A stretch of DNA of 64,000 bases, taken from Allolobophora icterica. Lineage: Eukaryota > Annelida > Clitellata > Crassiclitellata > Lumbricidae. This document shows, piece by piece, positions 11,640 through 21,560 of this stretch. The position numbers and the translations under genes are program-made. How positions within the stretch are numbered: position 1 is the stretch's first letter; every line of letters starts with the position of its first letter. Location: assembly GCA_963556255.1 (NCBI GenBank), contig OY744613.1, positions 38,015,234 through 38,079,233 on the forward strand. The letters are read 5' to 3'. The notes beneath the pieces are model-generated. The model did no database searches. It was not told where the DNA came from and worked only from the letters and a program-made list of their open reading frames with translations.

Positions 11640-12870
11640 ACGAGTCGCAATGAATTAGAAGGTCATGGTCGCTACATCCACTGAACTGCGACAACACCAA
11701 CATCATAAGAAACCGAAAAGATGCTGGCTATGATCCACTTTTCAAGATTCGACCGATGTCGGAAAGCCTCAGAGAGCAGTTTCTTATTGTTGCTCCGGTG
11801 GATGAGCAGATCATTTACGTTCAAGGGCAAAAACAGACTTCACAAGTATTTGCCTAAGAAACAAAAACGTCAGGCTTCAAGGTCCTTGCAATGGGGTGTG
11901 CTCACATGGATTTACCCATGACTTCACATTATATCAAGGCTGTGCATCAGAGCTAGCAGTGTCAGAGACTGTGGGGTTCAACCGGCTGACTTTGTCATCC
12001 TACTGTGTAAAAGACTCTTCCAAAGAATGTGACCCATATATCGTGTATTTTGACAACTGGTTCAATTTTCCAGAGCTCAAACTGCGGTTGAAGCAATTGG
12101 GATTCCACTCTGTTCGGACTCTTCGTGCAATCCGGTTTTGAGGTTGCAGTTTGAAATCTGAACCTGATTTCTGCAAGGCAGGTCATGGATCTTATGACAG
12201 CAAGGTTGACGCAAACTCTGGACTGATGGTATGACAATCGTGCAGTGCAGATCTCAGTGACTCATGTTCGCATTCATCCTATCAAGATCGTGAAGCATTG
12301 GGACAAGAAGATCAAGAAGTATGGCAAGGTTCAGTGCCCGGCTGCATTCACAGAGTACAATGCCCACATGAGAGGTGTTGATCTTTTGATATGCTCTCTG
12401 CAATGTACCATATCGACCACAAAAGTGTGAAGTGGTACCACAGCTTCTTCTACTGGTTTTGAATGCTGCCTGCAACAATGGCTGAATCCTTTACAAACGT
12501 TACTGCTCACAACTTGCAGTTCCTGTTTTCCAGTGTCTCATTGTAGCGAACAAGCACTCTGCTTCTCCGGTTCGAAAACGAGGCCGTCCATCAAGGACAT
12601 GGCCTAATACAGAGGAAAAAGAAGGCGAGACGATCGAATGCTTAAGAAGAAGAGGAACGTGACAAGTGCTCCACTATCTGAAATATGTTTGGACAATATA
12701 GAGCGTCTGCCTGTTCACAGACCAGACAAGAGGCATTGTAGGAACTGCAAAAAACCATCATCCACACCATGTGTGCCAAAGTGTGGTGTCTACATGTGCC
12801 TCACTTTCTAAAACAACTGCTACATGGACTATATGGCATAGTCAGGCTACACGATGTGGTGCATCATGCC
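11640..12870 (+). pseudogene. piggyBac transposase relic 1
   Basis: Degenerate DDE_Tnp_1_7 (piggyBac) transposase. Recognisable parts in order: DPLFKIRPM near 11735; VDEQIIYVQG with the first catalytic Asp at 11801; LPKKQKRQ and FTHDFTLYQG near 11860-11940; IVYFDNWFN with the second Asp at 12052; a VDANSGLMV and W-D-N-R segment; MRGVDLL with the third Asp at 12380; and a C-terminal Cys-rich stretch (HCRNCKKPSSTPC...CGVYMC) near 12730-12800. Several frameshifts and stops occur and the N-terminus is missing. No terminal repeats were identified. Confidence 0.8.
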
Positions 12871-13856
12871 ATCAAATGCCATGTGAAACAATAGGCATGC
12901 AAGAGGCAGTCGTTTTTATGTTTCTTATGCTGCTTGACATTTACTACATCACTGTTGAATTCTTAGTGTGGAATTCTTCTGGACGTCGGTGAGATGACAC
13001 CTTTCTAGTGATGTGGTGTTGCCGTGGTGAGGAGTGGGTTCGGACTGGTTATGCATACAGCCGCTCGTTTTTCGTCAACTGTGTACTGTTTAGTTTTGAA
13101 GGCTTGATTAAATTTATTAAACTTGGTTAGACGAGATGATGTCAAAGCATGATGGTGCAGCAGGCGGCACAGAAATTGAATGAAACCGCCGAATAAACTT
13201 TCTTGGTGGCTCTCAACGGATTGCGCTTCAATATTCGACAGCACATCATACAACATGATCTCACTACAATCAAAGACATCTGGAAATGAGGCCATCCGAC
13301 AGAAGTGTCACAAAAGGACGGCCAGGACGCAGAGCCCCACCTGCGACAGACGGTCAGAGAGCTGGCCGCGTTGAAAGAGGAGATCAAGCAGCTGCAACTG
13401 ACCAGCTTAGCTGCCATCAATGGAACCCAACAGCACTGCACCAAGTGTCATTTGCCCACCCTCCAGTTCAACCACCCAGACAGCAATCTGATGACTACAG
13501 AAAGACTCCTTCATCACACCAGTATCAACCACTATACAGTCATCGACCCCAGTTACCTACTACGTTAGGCTTATACAAGTTGCTAATTAAGTCACATATT
13601 AATTGTTTTTCTCAATAATGCGTTAATTATGAAACACCAGAACTGATTTTAAATATTTATTCTACACAATGGAAATATGCCTATATTGAAAAAATGTTTT
13701 TTTAACATATATAGGCTGCTGACTAGACAGCAAAACCACCCAAAAGCGATCCAGCCTCACTTTCCATTGAATTTTCTGAACAATAAATATTTGTGTGCAC
13801 CAAAGCAATTGTCTTACCACTTAACCTCCTATGTAAAAGTAGTTAAACCCAAGCAT
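12871..13856. other. Unassigned region with a short gag-like or charged ORF
   Basis: Overlapping open frames at 13286-13618 and 13305-13568 (+) encode Arg/Pro/Gln-rich and Leu/Glu heptad-like stretches (LRQTVRELAALKEEIKQLQ near 13343-13400). This could be the tail of a retroelement gag, but nothing diagnostic is present. From 13620 to the next element the sequence is AT-rich. Confidence 0.3.
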
Positions 13857-13973
13857 CCCCCCAAGGGCCGGTCAGCCGACAGTCTTCGGACGGTAACGGT
13901 GGCCGGTATAAAGTCCTACACACGTGCCTTGTTGTGGCGGGGGGGCAACTCCGAAAGGAGGCGAAGCGTGCGG
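13857..13973 (+). ncRNA. HDV-like self-cleaving ribozyme (copy A)
   Basis: Sits at the 5' end of the R2-like copy. Helices I can draw: P1 CCCCCC (13857-13862) with the G-run at 13939-13945; a J1/2 insert stem GGGCCGGTC with GGCCGGTAT closed by a TTCG loop; P2 around CACACG with CGTGCG (13967-13972); P3 GCC/GGC with the 7-nt loop TTGTTGT; P4 CTCC-GAAA-GGAG; and J4/2 GGCGAAG holding the candidate catalytic C. This is the nested double-pseudoknot layout of HDV ribozymes. In R2 elements such ribozymes release the 5' end of the element transcript. One P2 pair is mismatched. Activity is not shown. Confidence 0.75.
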
Positions 13974-13996
13974 GGCGACAGACTTTTAAGTTCAAC

Positions 13997-15611
13997 ATGA
14001 CTGACCAAACTACGCGAAGAGGGGCTGCCTCTGCAGCCCCTGACTTAAATGCCGAGAGGGCGGCGGGTGCGGTTCCTGGGCTAGTGATGTGTTCGGACTG
14101 TCAAAGGGGCCCCTTCAAGGGGGCGCGCGGACTGTCTCTTCACCGGCGAAGGTTCCACGCCATGGATTATCATGCGGCACACCAAGTGTTGCAGAGGGTC
14201 AAAGCTCGATGGCCCCCGGAAGAGCGAGATCGTATGGCCAGGCTTGAGGCCGACTTTCTCGTCTCCGGGGTGAAACCAGCTCTGATCAACAGTCGATTGG
14301 TACCGATCTTTAAGGATAGGACCCGTGAGTCGATCAAAGGACTTAGGAAGAAGCAGGACTACAAGGATCAAGTTGAGCAGCCCGCGCCCGAGCGCTTAAT
14401 TGCCAATCCGAGTCCGATGACTCGTCAAGTGGGTCCTCACGGAGGACTGTACTCGCTGGAACTGGAAGAGAGTGGTTCTCTCTACTATTAGAGAGGACTT
14501 CGATGACCTCCGGGAGGATTGGCTTGACAGAATTCCCCAGATAGAGATGCTCCTTGAAGCTGTTGACAGAGCCCAAACCTAGACAGATCCTGAATGTGCT
14601 ATTGTGAGGACGTTGCTCGACCGATATGTAGAGCAATTAACCATCTTCCTCAAGTCAAAATCGGGAACCGTTGGAAGCAAAGCTCGAAAAGATCCCAGAG
14701 GTCACAGGCCCCGGTAAGCCGACTGGCAAGCCACGGGGCAAGCCGGGGCGCAGGCGGAACCCGAGGCGTCTGGCCAGAATCGTGGCTTATGCTCGGGTCC
14801 AGAAAGCCACACGATACTCCCACCTGGTACTTCCATGCCAAGGCGTCAGATGGCAGGCTGGAAGTGCCGCGCCTGCGTTACACTATACCTCCACTCAAGG
14901 CCCGTCGCATGGCCAAGGTCGAGGAGTCCGGTGATCTGGTAATGCAGAGCGTGGCTGCAAGCCCACTCTTCCTGGGGGCGAGGAGGAGGTGTGTAAAGAC
15001 GGCAAGGGTGGCCGGTCGAGTGCTGAGCAATGCACAGGATGTGAGTGATCTTCTTGCGGCCCAACTCCACGTATCGTTGGATGGTCGGGGCCTCAAACAG
15101 CAGGGACAAACCCCCCGCGTGAACTCCTGGGTGACAGATGGGTCGTCCCTCCTCTCGGGGGGGGGGGAACTATGTCCAGGCAGTGAAGGCGAGGGGGAAC
15201 CTGTTGCCGTCTGCGGAGCGAAGCTCTCGCGGGCGGCGTACGGGTCCAGTATGGTGCGACGCCGGGTACAGTGCTCAAGGCACCCTGGCTCACACCTCCT
15301 AAAGCTGTGCGAGGACCCACATTCTCTGGTGCGCTAGGCATAACTTGGTGCTTGATCTGATATCCAAAAAGATCGAGTCAAAGGGTCACTCGGTGATCCA
15401 AGAGCCGGTTATACCTACCGGAGCTGGTAGGCGCAAGCCTGATTTGGTGACCCTGGTTGACGGTGTCGCCTATGTTGTTGATGTCACTATTACCTCGGAC
15501 TGTAATGATATGAGCGGTCCATACGAGGAGAAGGTCTGCTATTATGCACGACTTGATGTCATCGACTGGGTGGCTAATGTCTTCCCGGGACGCCCTGTGT
15601 GTTCCCACTAA
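13997..15611 (+). pseudogene. R2-like ORF, RT deleted, frameshifted
   Basis: The first frame (open from 13934, probable start ATG 13997) carries the C2H2 finger C-x2-C...H-x5-H (CSDCQRGPF near 14091-14117, HRRRFHAMDYH near 14140-14175), then the conserved W-P-P-E-E-R-D-R-M-A-R-L-E and VKPALIN segments. Downstream, in other frames, come the YFHAKASDGRLEVPRLRYT block, a CCHC-like knuckle and the endonuclease motif RRKPDLVTLVDGVAYVVDVT (near 15430-15489). The PDL...DVT arrangement is typical of the restriction-like endonuclease of R2-type elements, which nicks target DNA to prime reverse transcription. Without the RT this copy cannot move on its own. Confidence 0.8.
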
Positions 15612-15856
15612 ATTAAGATCCGGTATCCGCGAGAACCAATGCACAATGATGAGACTGCCTGGTCGTGTGAACAATCGGGCCTATCGGAGTGTTAAAAAAA
15701 ATAGATGCCATCTTACATTTTTGCAACTTGAACCTCGGCTTTACTCGGGCCTAACATAAATTCTATATATCGGTAGAAATAACTTTTCTATTCTTAGTTA
15801 TTCTATGTGTATACAATGTTTATTTCTATGTAAACATTATTGCATAGTTTGCAGAA

Positions 15857-17547
15857 ATGGCTGCGAAACGCAATTCTAGGCAAGTTTTAGAAGAACATTT
15901 ACAAATTATTAGCGAATGCGATCTGTTATTTTATATTGAAGATGAGACAGCTACAGACGAGATAAATTTTCATCAGATATAGAGAGCTAGAATAGCGATT
16001 CAAGCAGTTCGGTGGATTCTGACATATCAAGTGTTACAAATGTGCATGTCTGGTGTCGAGTTGAAACTACTGCGGACAATCCTGTGCCTCCAGTGTTTCG
16101 ATTTACTGGTAAGCCTGGCTTACAGGTAGAAAACGTTGAACATGATTGTCTCAGCTACATGAGACTATTTCTTGATGTTAGTATCATGAAACAAATTGTC
16201 AACGAGACAAACAGATATGCAGCACAATGTCAGTAAAGCGGAGCCAAATCAAGCCGTTTTCTCATGCCAAACCATGGGAATCAATTAGTGTGGACGACCT
16301 GTGGGTGTTTTTGAGCATTCTCATACTGCAGGGTATCGTTGGTAAACCAGTTCAGAGATGGTACTGATCCACAAACAGATTGTTGGAGACACCAATTTTT
16401 GGAAACATTACGACAGAAAGCCGTTTCTCACTTATCATGAAATACCTGCATTTTACAAATAACGAGGAGTATAATGCGACAACTCGCCAGCACCAAAATA
16501 GAAAAGTGTGGGATGTATACAATGCCATCGGAAATAATTTCCAGAAGGTTTATATTCCTGATTGTGACATTAGTGTTGACGACAGCCTTATGGCTTACAA
16601 GGGGCTTTCATGGATCCAGTACATAGCATCCACAAGAGCATGGTTCTGTGTCACGATTCTATATGCTTTGCGAGGCAAAGTCAGGCTACATATGAAACTC
16701 GATACCATACACTGGAAAAGGCACACAGTGGGATAGTAAGTAGTCAATATGGTGTTGCTACATCATCTGTACTGTCACTCGCAGACCGTTTGCTTGAAGA
16801 AGGCTATTGTATAACACTGGACAATTTCTACACTAAGCCTGAATTATTTGACATCTTGGTACAAGGGAAAACTGATGCTTATGGTTATACGAGCTAACCG
16901 CCGCAACATGCCGGATGACTTCGGTCGTGTAAAAGTACGAGGTGAAACAGCTGCATAGCAGAAAGGTGAAATGCTTGCAATAAAATGAAGAGACAAGAAG
17001 GACGTCAGCCTCCTGAGCACAGTTCACAATTCCTCAATGGTCACTGTTTCTGTAAGAGAAAATATGGAAATGAGAAAGCCTCGTGTGATTGTTTCTTACA
17101 ACAGCACGATGGGAGGTGTTGATCGAGCAGAAAAAGCACAGACTTTCTATCAGACAATGCGTAAAAAACAGAAGAAGTATTACAAAAAAATCTTTCGACA
17201 TCTGCTGGAACAATGTCTGTGGAAAGCTTTCATCCTGTTCAAAATGAATTCCTGCAAACGCATCACCCATGAAGACCTATGAGCCATCAACATCACCTGG
17301 AAAGGTTAGTCGTCGGAGCACTATCTGTGTAAATCCTGAACGTCTTGTCGGTCATCATTTCGTTGACTACTGCCTACCAACAGCAAAGAAGCAAAAACCA
17401 ACACGCACGTGTGTTGTCTGCTATTCAAAAACTTCTGAGTCGGGGAAGAAATTACAAAGAGAAACGCGCTACTACTGTCCTGATTTCAACGTAGGTCTCT
17501 GTGTTGGCGATTGTTTCAAGACATATCATACAAAAGACATGTACTAA
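15857..17547 (+). pseudogene. piggyBac transposase relic 2 (PGBD4-like)
   Basis: Near full-length piggyBac transposase broken by stops and frameshifts. It starts at ATG 15857 with an acidic N-terminus, then PVPPVFRFTGKPG near 16084, the SVDDLWVFLSILI block near 16290, SVDDSLMAYKG with the first catalytic Asp at 16578, TLDNFYTKPELFDIL with the second at 16820, MGGVDRAEKAQTFY with the third at 17121, and the C-terminal Cys cross-brace (CVVCYSKTSESGKK...YYCPDFNVGLCVGDCFKTYH) to the stop at 17547. All three catalytic acids survive, but at least five frame breaks make it inactive. I did not identify terminal repeats. Confidence 0.85.
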
Positions 17548-17760
17548 AATGTGCATTCTTCTCTTGCAAGGATATTTTGTCGAGACTGGTGTATAAATAT
17601 AACTTCTGAGTCAGAGAAGAAATTACGAAGAAAACATACTAATATTGTCCCTATTGCAACACGGCCTCTGTATTGGTTATACACTAAAACTAAAATGTGC
17701 ATTCTTCAACAGAACCTGAACCAAACGTACCACTCCTGCCTTACCATTTGATATATAGTC
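17548..17760 (+). repeat. Duplicated tail of the piggyBac Cys domain
   Basis: From 17602 the sequence repeats, with changes, the stretch that begins at 17431 (ACTTCTGAGTC, GAAGAAATTAC, then CTGT/GTATTGG), and AAAATGTGCATTCTTC occurs at both 17547 and 17692. This is a local duplication of the last 110-150 bp of the neighbouring pseudogene with a small deletion. Confidence 0.7.
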
Positions 17761-18060
17761 ACGACATTCGCAAATGAATATAGAGAACACCTTCAGAACC
17801 GTGAAATACATATAAAAATGTTGCTGAAAAGCATTGTGTTGGATTCTAACACGAGGCTTCACACGAGTGAAGCCAGATCGGAACTAATCCTGGCCAAGGC
17901 AATTAAGGCCACCACTAATGCTAGCAGTTGCCTTTACAAATCTAAAAAGTCTGAATTGACGGAGGAGGGTCTGAATATCTACTATGCCATGATCAATCAA
18001 TCAAAGAATTTATATAGCGCCTCTTTGCGGCTCTACTCAGAGGCGCTCCCAAACCAGGCC
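17700..18060 (+). repeat. Interspersed repeat shared with 42.77-43.0 kb
   Basis: GAACCTGAACCAAAC at 17708 and the coding-like stretch from 17818 (KSIVLDSNTRL...SELILAKAIKATTNASS) match 42798-42999 (KNIVLDANKRL...SEIILAKAFKAATNASS). The two copies differ by indels. I do not recognise the protein; it could be part of a retrotransposon ORF1. Beyond 18060 no feature is seen until 18192. Confidence 0.6.
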
Positions 18061-18191
18061 TGATCATAAAGAAGTCTTGAATAGAGCGTAAAAGGAAGAC
18101 AGGTGAGTACGAGAAGATAGGAGCTGGTCGTGTCATACAGATGGACCATGACACTAGCATATGGTCGACAGCCAGACATCGGTGACCAAGA

Positions 18192-18280
18192 CGTCTGGCG
18201 ACGACACGCTCTCGGACGTTACAACGTGGTCTAACAGACCTCGGAGCCGATGTGTTGGAGACTTTACGTGCTGTCGGAAG
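18192..18280 (+). repeat. Displaced piece of the 510-bp R2-like tandem unit
   Basis: GACGACACGCTCTCGGACG through TTGGAGACTTTACGTGCTG matches the segment preceding each ATG in the tandem units at 19534, 20039 and 20550. Here it lies upstream of the ribozyme at 18965, so part of the array or its source extends left of the intact 5' end. Confidence 0.75.
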
Positions 18281-18964
18281 GACAGACATGGTTGTTAAAG
18301 ATTGGTTTACTTGCGAGTTCCATGTTGCCTATATAACCATCCATCATTATAGTATCTTTATGTTGCTAATCCAGAATTACCAGGGTCTAATATATTGTGG
18401 TTTGTCATTCACTCAACTATCTAAACATCATAACTGGATAAAGGAACTCATCAACACAGACGTTGTCCTTACATCATCTCTGTACAAAATAAGGGTCCTG
18501 ACATTATCCTGGTGAAAATGCAGAATGTTCTAACAAATGAATTGCCGCTCAAAGTCACTCCATTGCTTCAGGAGAACGTTATATATATATATGTATATAT
18601 TACATATATATATATATATAACGACTATAGGCCAAAATGCAGAAATGAAACTTTCATATAGAATGCTTTGCAAATTCTGCCCCTTTTGGGTAGTCCCAAA
18701 GCTGTTGATGATCGAGAAACATGTATGTACCAGACTTGTGACAATCTTGGTTCATGGCAGGAAAACTTTTATTTTATGGAGTTACAAATACTCGTACACT
18801 CGAAATTTTGTCAAAGCAGTTATATGCAGATGCAAAGAACGCATGTATCGCGAGTGCCATGATTGTATAAACAAAAAGAAAGACGATCAGCAGTTAATTT
18901 AATTATGGTCAGTTTGTAAGCTGGAATTCATGGAAGTCTCGAACCGAAAGTCGACTGCGCCATA
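18281..18964. other. Unassigned spacer with a TA-rich palindrome
   Basis: No gene recognised. 18577-18623 is a TA-rich imperfect palindrome (AACGTTATATATATATA to TATATATATATAACG) that could extrude as a hairpin. The 121-codon frame at 18537-18902 (+) begins across this simple repeat and has no known motif. Confidence 0.4.
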
Positions 18965-19080
18965 CCTCCCCAAGTGCCAGTCGCCAACTATCTTCAGACG
19001 GTAACGGCGGCTGGTGTAAAGTCCTACGCACGTGCCTTGTCGCGGTGGGGGGGCAACTCCGAAAGCAGGCTAAGCGTGTG
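18965..19080 (+). ncRNA. HDV-like self-cleaving ribozyme (copy D)
   Basis: P1 CCTCCCC (18965-18971) pairs with seven Gs at 19047-19053, including a U-G wobble. J1/2 stem GTGCCAGTC pairs with GGCTGGTGT. P2 CGCACG pairs with CGTGTG (19075-19080). P3 is GCC/GGT with L3 TTGTCGC. P4 is CTCC-GAAA-GCAG with one mismatch. J4/2 is GGCTAAG, the variant also found in antigenomic HDV. Relative to copies A and C several pairs differ on both strands, which supports the fold. Confidence 0.75.
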
Positions 19081-20690
19081 GGGGCGAAAACAATAATGAT
19101 GAAAAAATGGCTACTCAAGAATTACTAAGAGGCTATGCCACTGCAGCACCTGTCATTATTGCCGAAGGGGCAGCAGGTGCGGTGCCTTGGCTGGAGATCT
19201 GTCCAATGTGTCAGAACGGCTTTAAAGGAAAAGCAGGACTGTCTCTCCATTAGCGCAGGGCCCACACCGTTGCGTACCACGCGGAACATCAGGTGTCGCC
19301 ACAAGCCAAAGCTCGCTGGCCCCCAGAGGATCGCGACCGTATGGCCATGCTCGAGGCTGATCTTTCTCGTCTCCGGGGTCAGACTGGCCCTGATCAACAG
19401 TCACCTGGTTCCAGTATTAAAGGACAGGACCCGCAAGGCTATAAAAGGACTCCGGAAGAAACAGGATTACAAGGACCAGGTCGCTGACCTTGTAGCCCGC
19501 CCCCATACACTTAATCGTCAGTTCGAGTCTGGTGACGACACGCTCTCGGACGTTATAACATGGTCTAACAGACCTCCAAGCCGAAGTGTTGGAGACTTTA
19601 CATGCTGTCGTTAGGAAAATGGCTACTCAAGAATTACTAAGAGGCGATGCCACTGTAGCACCTGTCATAATTGCCGAAGGGGCAGCAGGTGCGGTGTCTG
19701 TGCTGCAGATCTGTCCAATGTGTCAGAACGGCTTAAAAGCAGGACTGTCTCCATTAGCGCAGGGCCCACCCCATAGCGTACCACGCGGAACATCAGGTGT
19801 CGCCACGAGCAAAGGCTCGCTGGCCCCCGGAGGATCGCGACCATATGGCCATGCTCGAGGCCGATCTCTCTCGTCTCCGGGGTCAGACCGGCCCTGATCA
19901 ACAGTCACCTGGTTCCAGTATTAAAGGACAGGACTCGCAAGGCTATAAAAAGGACTCTGGAAGAAACAGGATTAATATGACCAGGTCGGTGACCTTGTAG
20001 TCCGCGCCCATACGCTTAATCGTCAGTCTCAGTCTGTTGACGACACGCCCTCGGACGTTATAATGTGGTCTAACAGACCTCTGAGCCGAAGTGTTGGAGA
20101 CTTTACGTGCTGTCATTAGGAAAATGGCTACTCAAGAATTACTAAGAGGCGATGCCACTGTAGCACCTGTCATTATTGCCGAAGGGGCAGCAGGTGCGGT
20201 GCCTGTGCTGGAGATCTGTCCAATGTGTCAGAACGGCTTTACAGGAAAAGCAGGACTGTCTCTATTAGCATAGGGCCCACCCCGTTGCGTACCACGCGGA
20301 ACATCAGGTGTCGCCACGAGCAAAGGCTCGCTGGCCCCCGGAGGATCGCGACCGTATGGCCATGCTCGAGGCCGATCTTTCTCGTCTCCGGGGTCAGACC
20401 GGCCCTGATCAACAGTCACCTGGTTCCAGTATTAAAGGACAGAACCCGCAAGGCTATAAAAGGACTCCGGAAGAAACAGGATTTTCAAGGACTAGGTCGC
20501 TGACCTTGTAGTCTGCGCCCATACGCTTAATCGTCAGTTCGAGTCTGGTGACAACACGCTCTCGGACATTATAATGTGGTCTAACAGACATCCGAGCCGA
20601 TGTGTTGGAGACTTTACGTGCTGTCGTTAGGAAAATGCCTACTCAAGAATTACTAAGAGGCGATGCCACTGCAGCACCTGTCATTAAGTC
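18965..20690 (+). mobile_element. R2-like 5' end expanded into a ~510-bp tandem array
   Basis: After the ribozyme, the start region ATGGCTACTCAAGAATTACT (ATGs at 19107, 19619, 20124 and 20635) is repeated in tandem with spacings of 512, 505 and 511 bp. Each full unit contains the N-terminal ORF segment with the C2H2 finger (CPMCQNG), the WPPEDRDRMAMLEAD stretch, and a GDDTLSDV...SNRP segment joined directly to the next start. There are three full units; the fourth is cut off after about 50 bp, where hAT sequence begins. Each unit has its own small indels. Tandem growth of a retrotransposon 5' segment resembles the early stage of a satellite. Confidence 0.88.
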
Positions 20691-21560
20691 ACAATGCACA
20701 ATGGAGTCTTGTCTCTCCAGGAGAGAAAATTCGCCTTCTCTACTATATATTCTTCTACCAGACACAATCCTGCTGCCATTTGGGTATACCTTTTGCTTGT
20801 ATTTGAGTGGGTGATAGCTCTCGTACCCAATTTATGTGTTCTTCGCTTTATCAGTGAGAGCCCTGCAACACAGTACTGTTGCAAAAAAGAAAACACCAGA
20901 TTTGTATCAACTGCTCGATTCAGTTTATGCAAAGTGTCGTAAGACAGGCCAGGAGATACTTCGGAATTCAACCGTTTGCACGAGTCTTGATGGCTGGAGA
21001 CCAGTTGTCTGTGCTACAGCTGCTACTGCTGATTCGGATATTTATCTGGTCGATACACTTGAAATGTCAGGAAAAGAAGTTGCTGTGAATGCCATTCAAA
21101 AGTGTGAACAGTTGTCATGTGCGCAGGCTTTGACCATATGACAAGGCTTTGTCCCCTCCTCTTTTTTGATTTTGATTTAATAAAATATGGCTGTTCTGCG
21201 CATTAGCCAACATCAAAGAACAATTTGTACATGTGGTAAAATATTTTTGCAGTAATCATTTTGCAGCAGCAGACTACAAGTCGTGGCAACTCTTCATAAA
21301 CATCGTATATCCACTTTTGGCCTATATTAGACTGTTAGTGTCATTCGACGTGTTAAAACATCCTTCATGTCCAGCAAAAAACCCTATATCCATAGCGAAT
21401 AGGAATACAGAGTTATATCACATGACGCAAATTATCCTATCAGACCAAGGCTCGGATTGCGCCTTGCAAAATATCGTACATCCAAATAGTCATTGCTGAG
21501 ACCAATCGTACGGCTAACACGCGCTATCTTTTAACGATTAAAAGCTAGCTTAGTTAAATA

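Larger units (their letters stand above)
13857..15701 (+). mobile_element. R2-like retrotransposon copy lacking its RT domain
   Basis: Has both ends of the element: ribozyme at the 5' end, 3' UTR (ATCCGGTATCCGCGAG, CAATGCACAATGATGAG) ending in an A-run at 15701. The ORF starts at 13997 and a well-preserved N-terminal segment runs to about 14380. The sequence then jumps at about 14808, just after CAGAAAG, from the pre-RT region straight into the post-RT HDTPTWYFHAK block. The whole RT, including FADD, is missing. The C-terminal endonuclease segment is preserved to the stop at 15611. No clear target-site duplication is visible. Confidence 0.88.
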
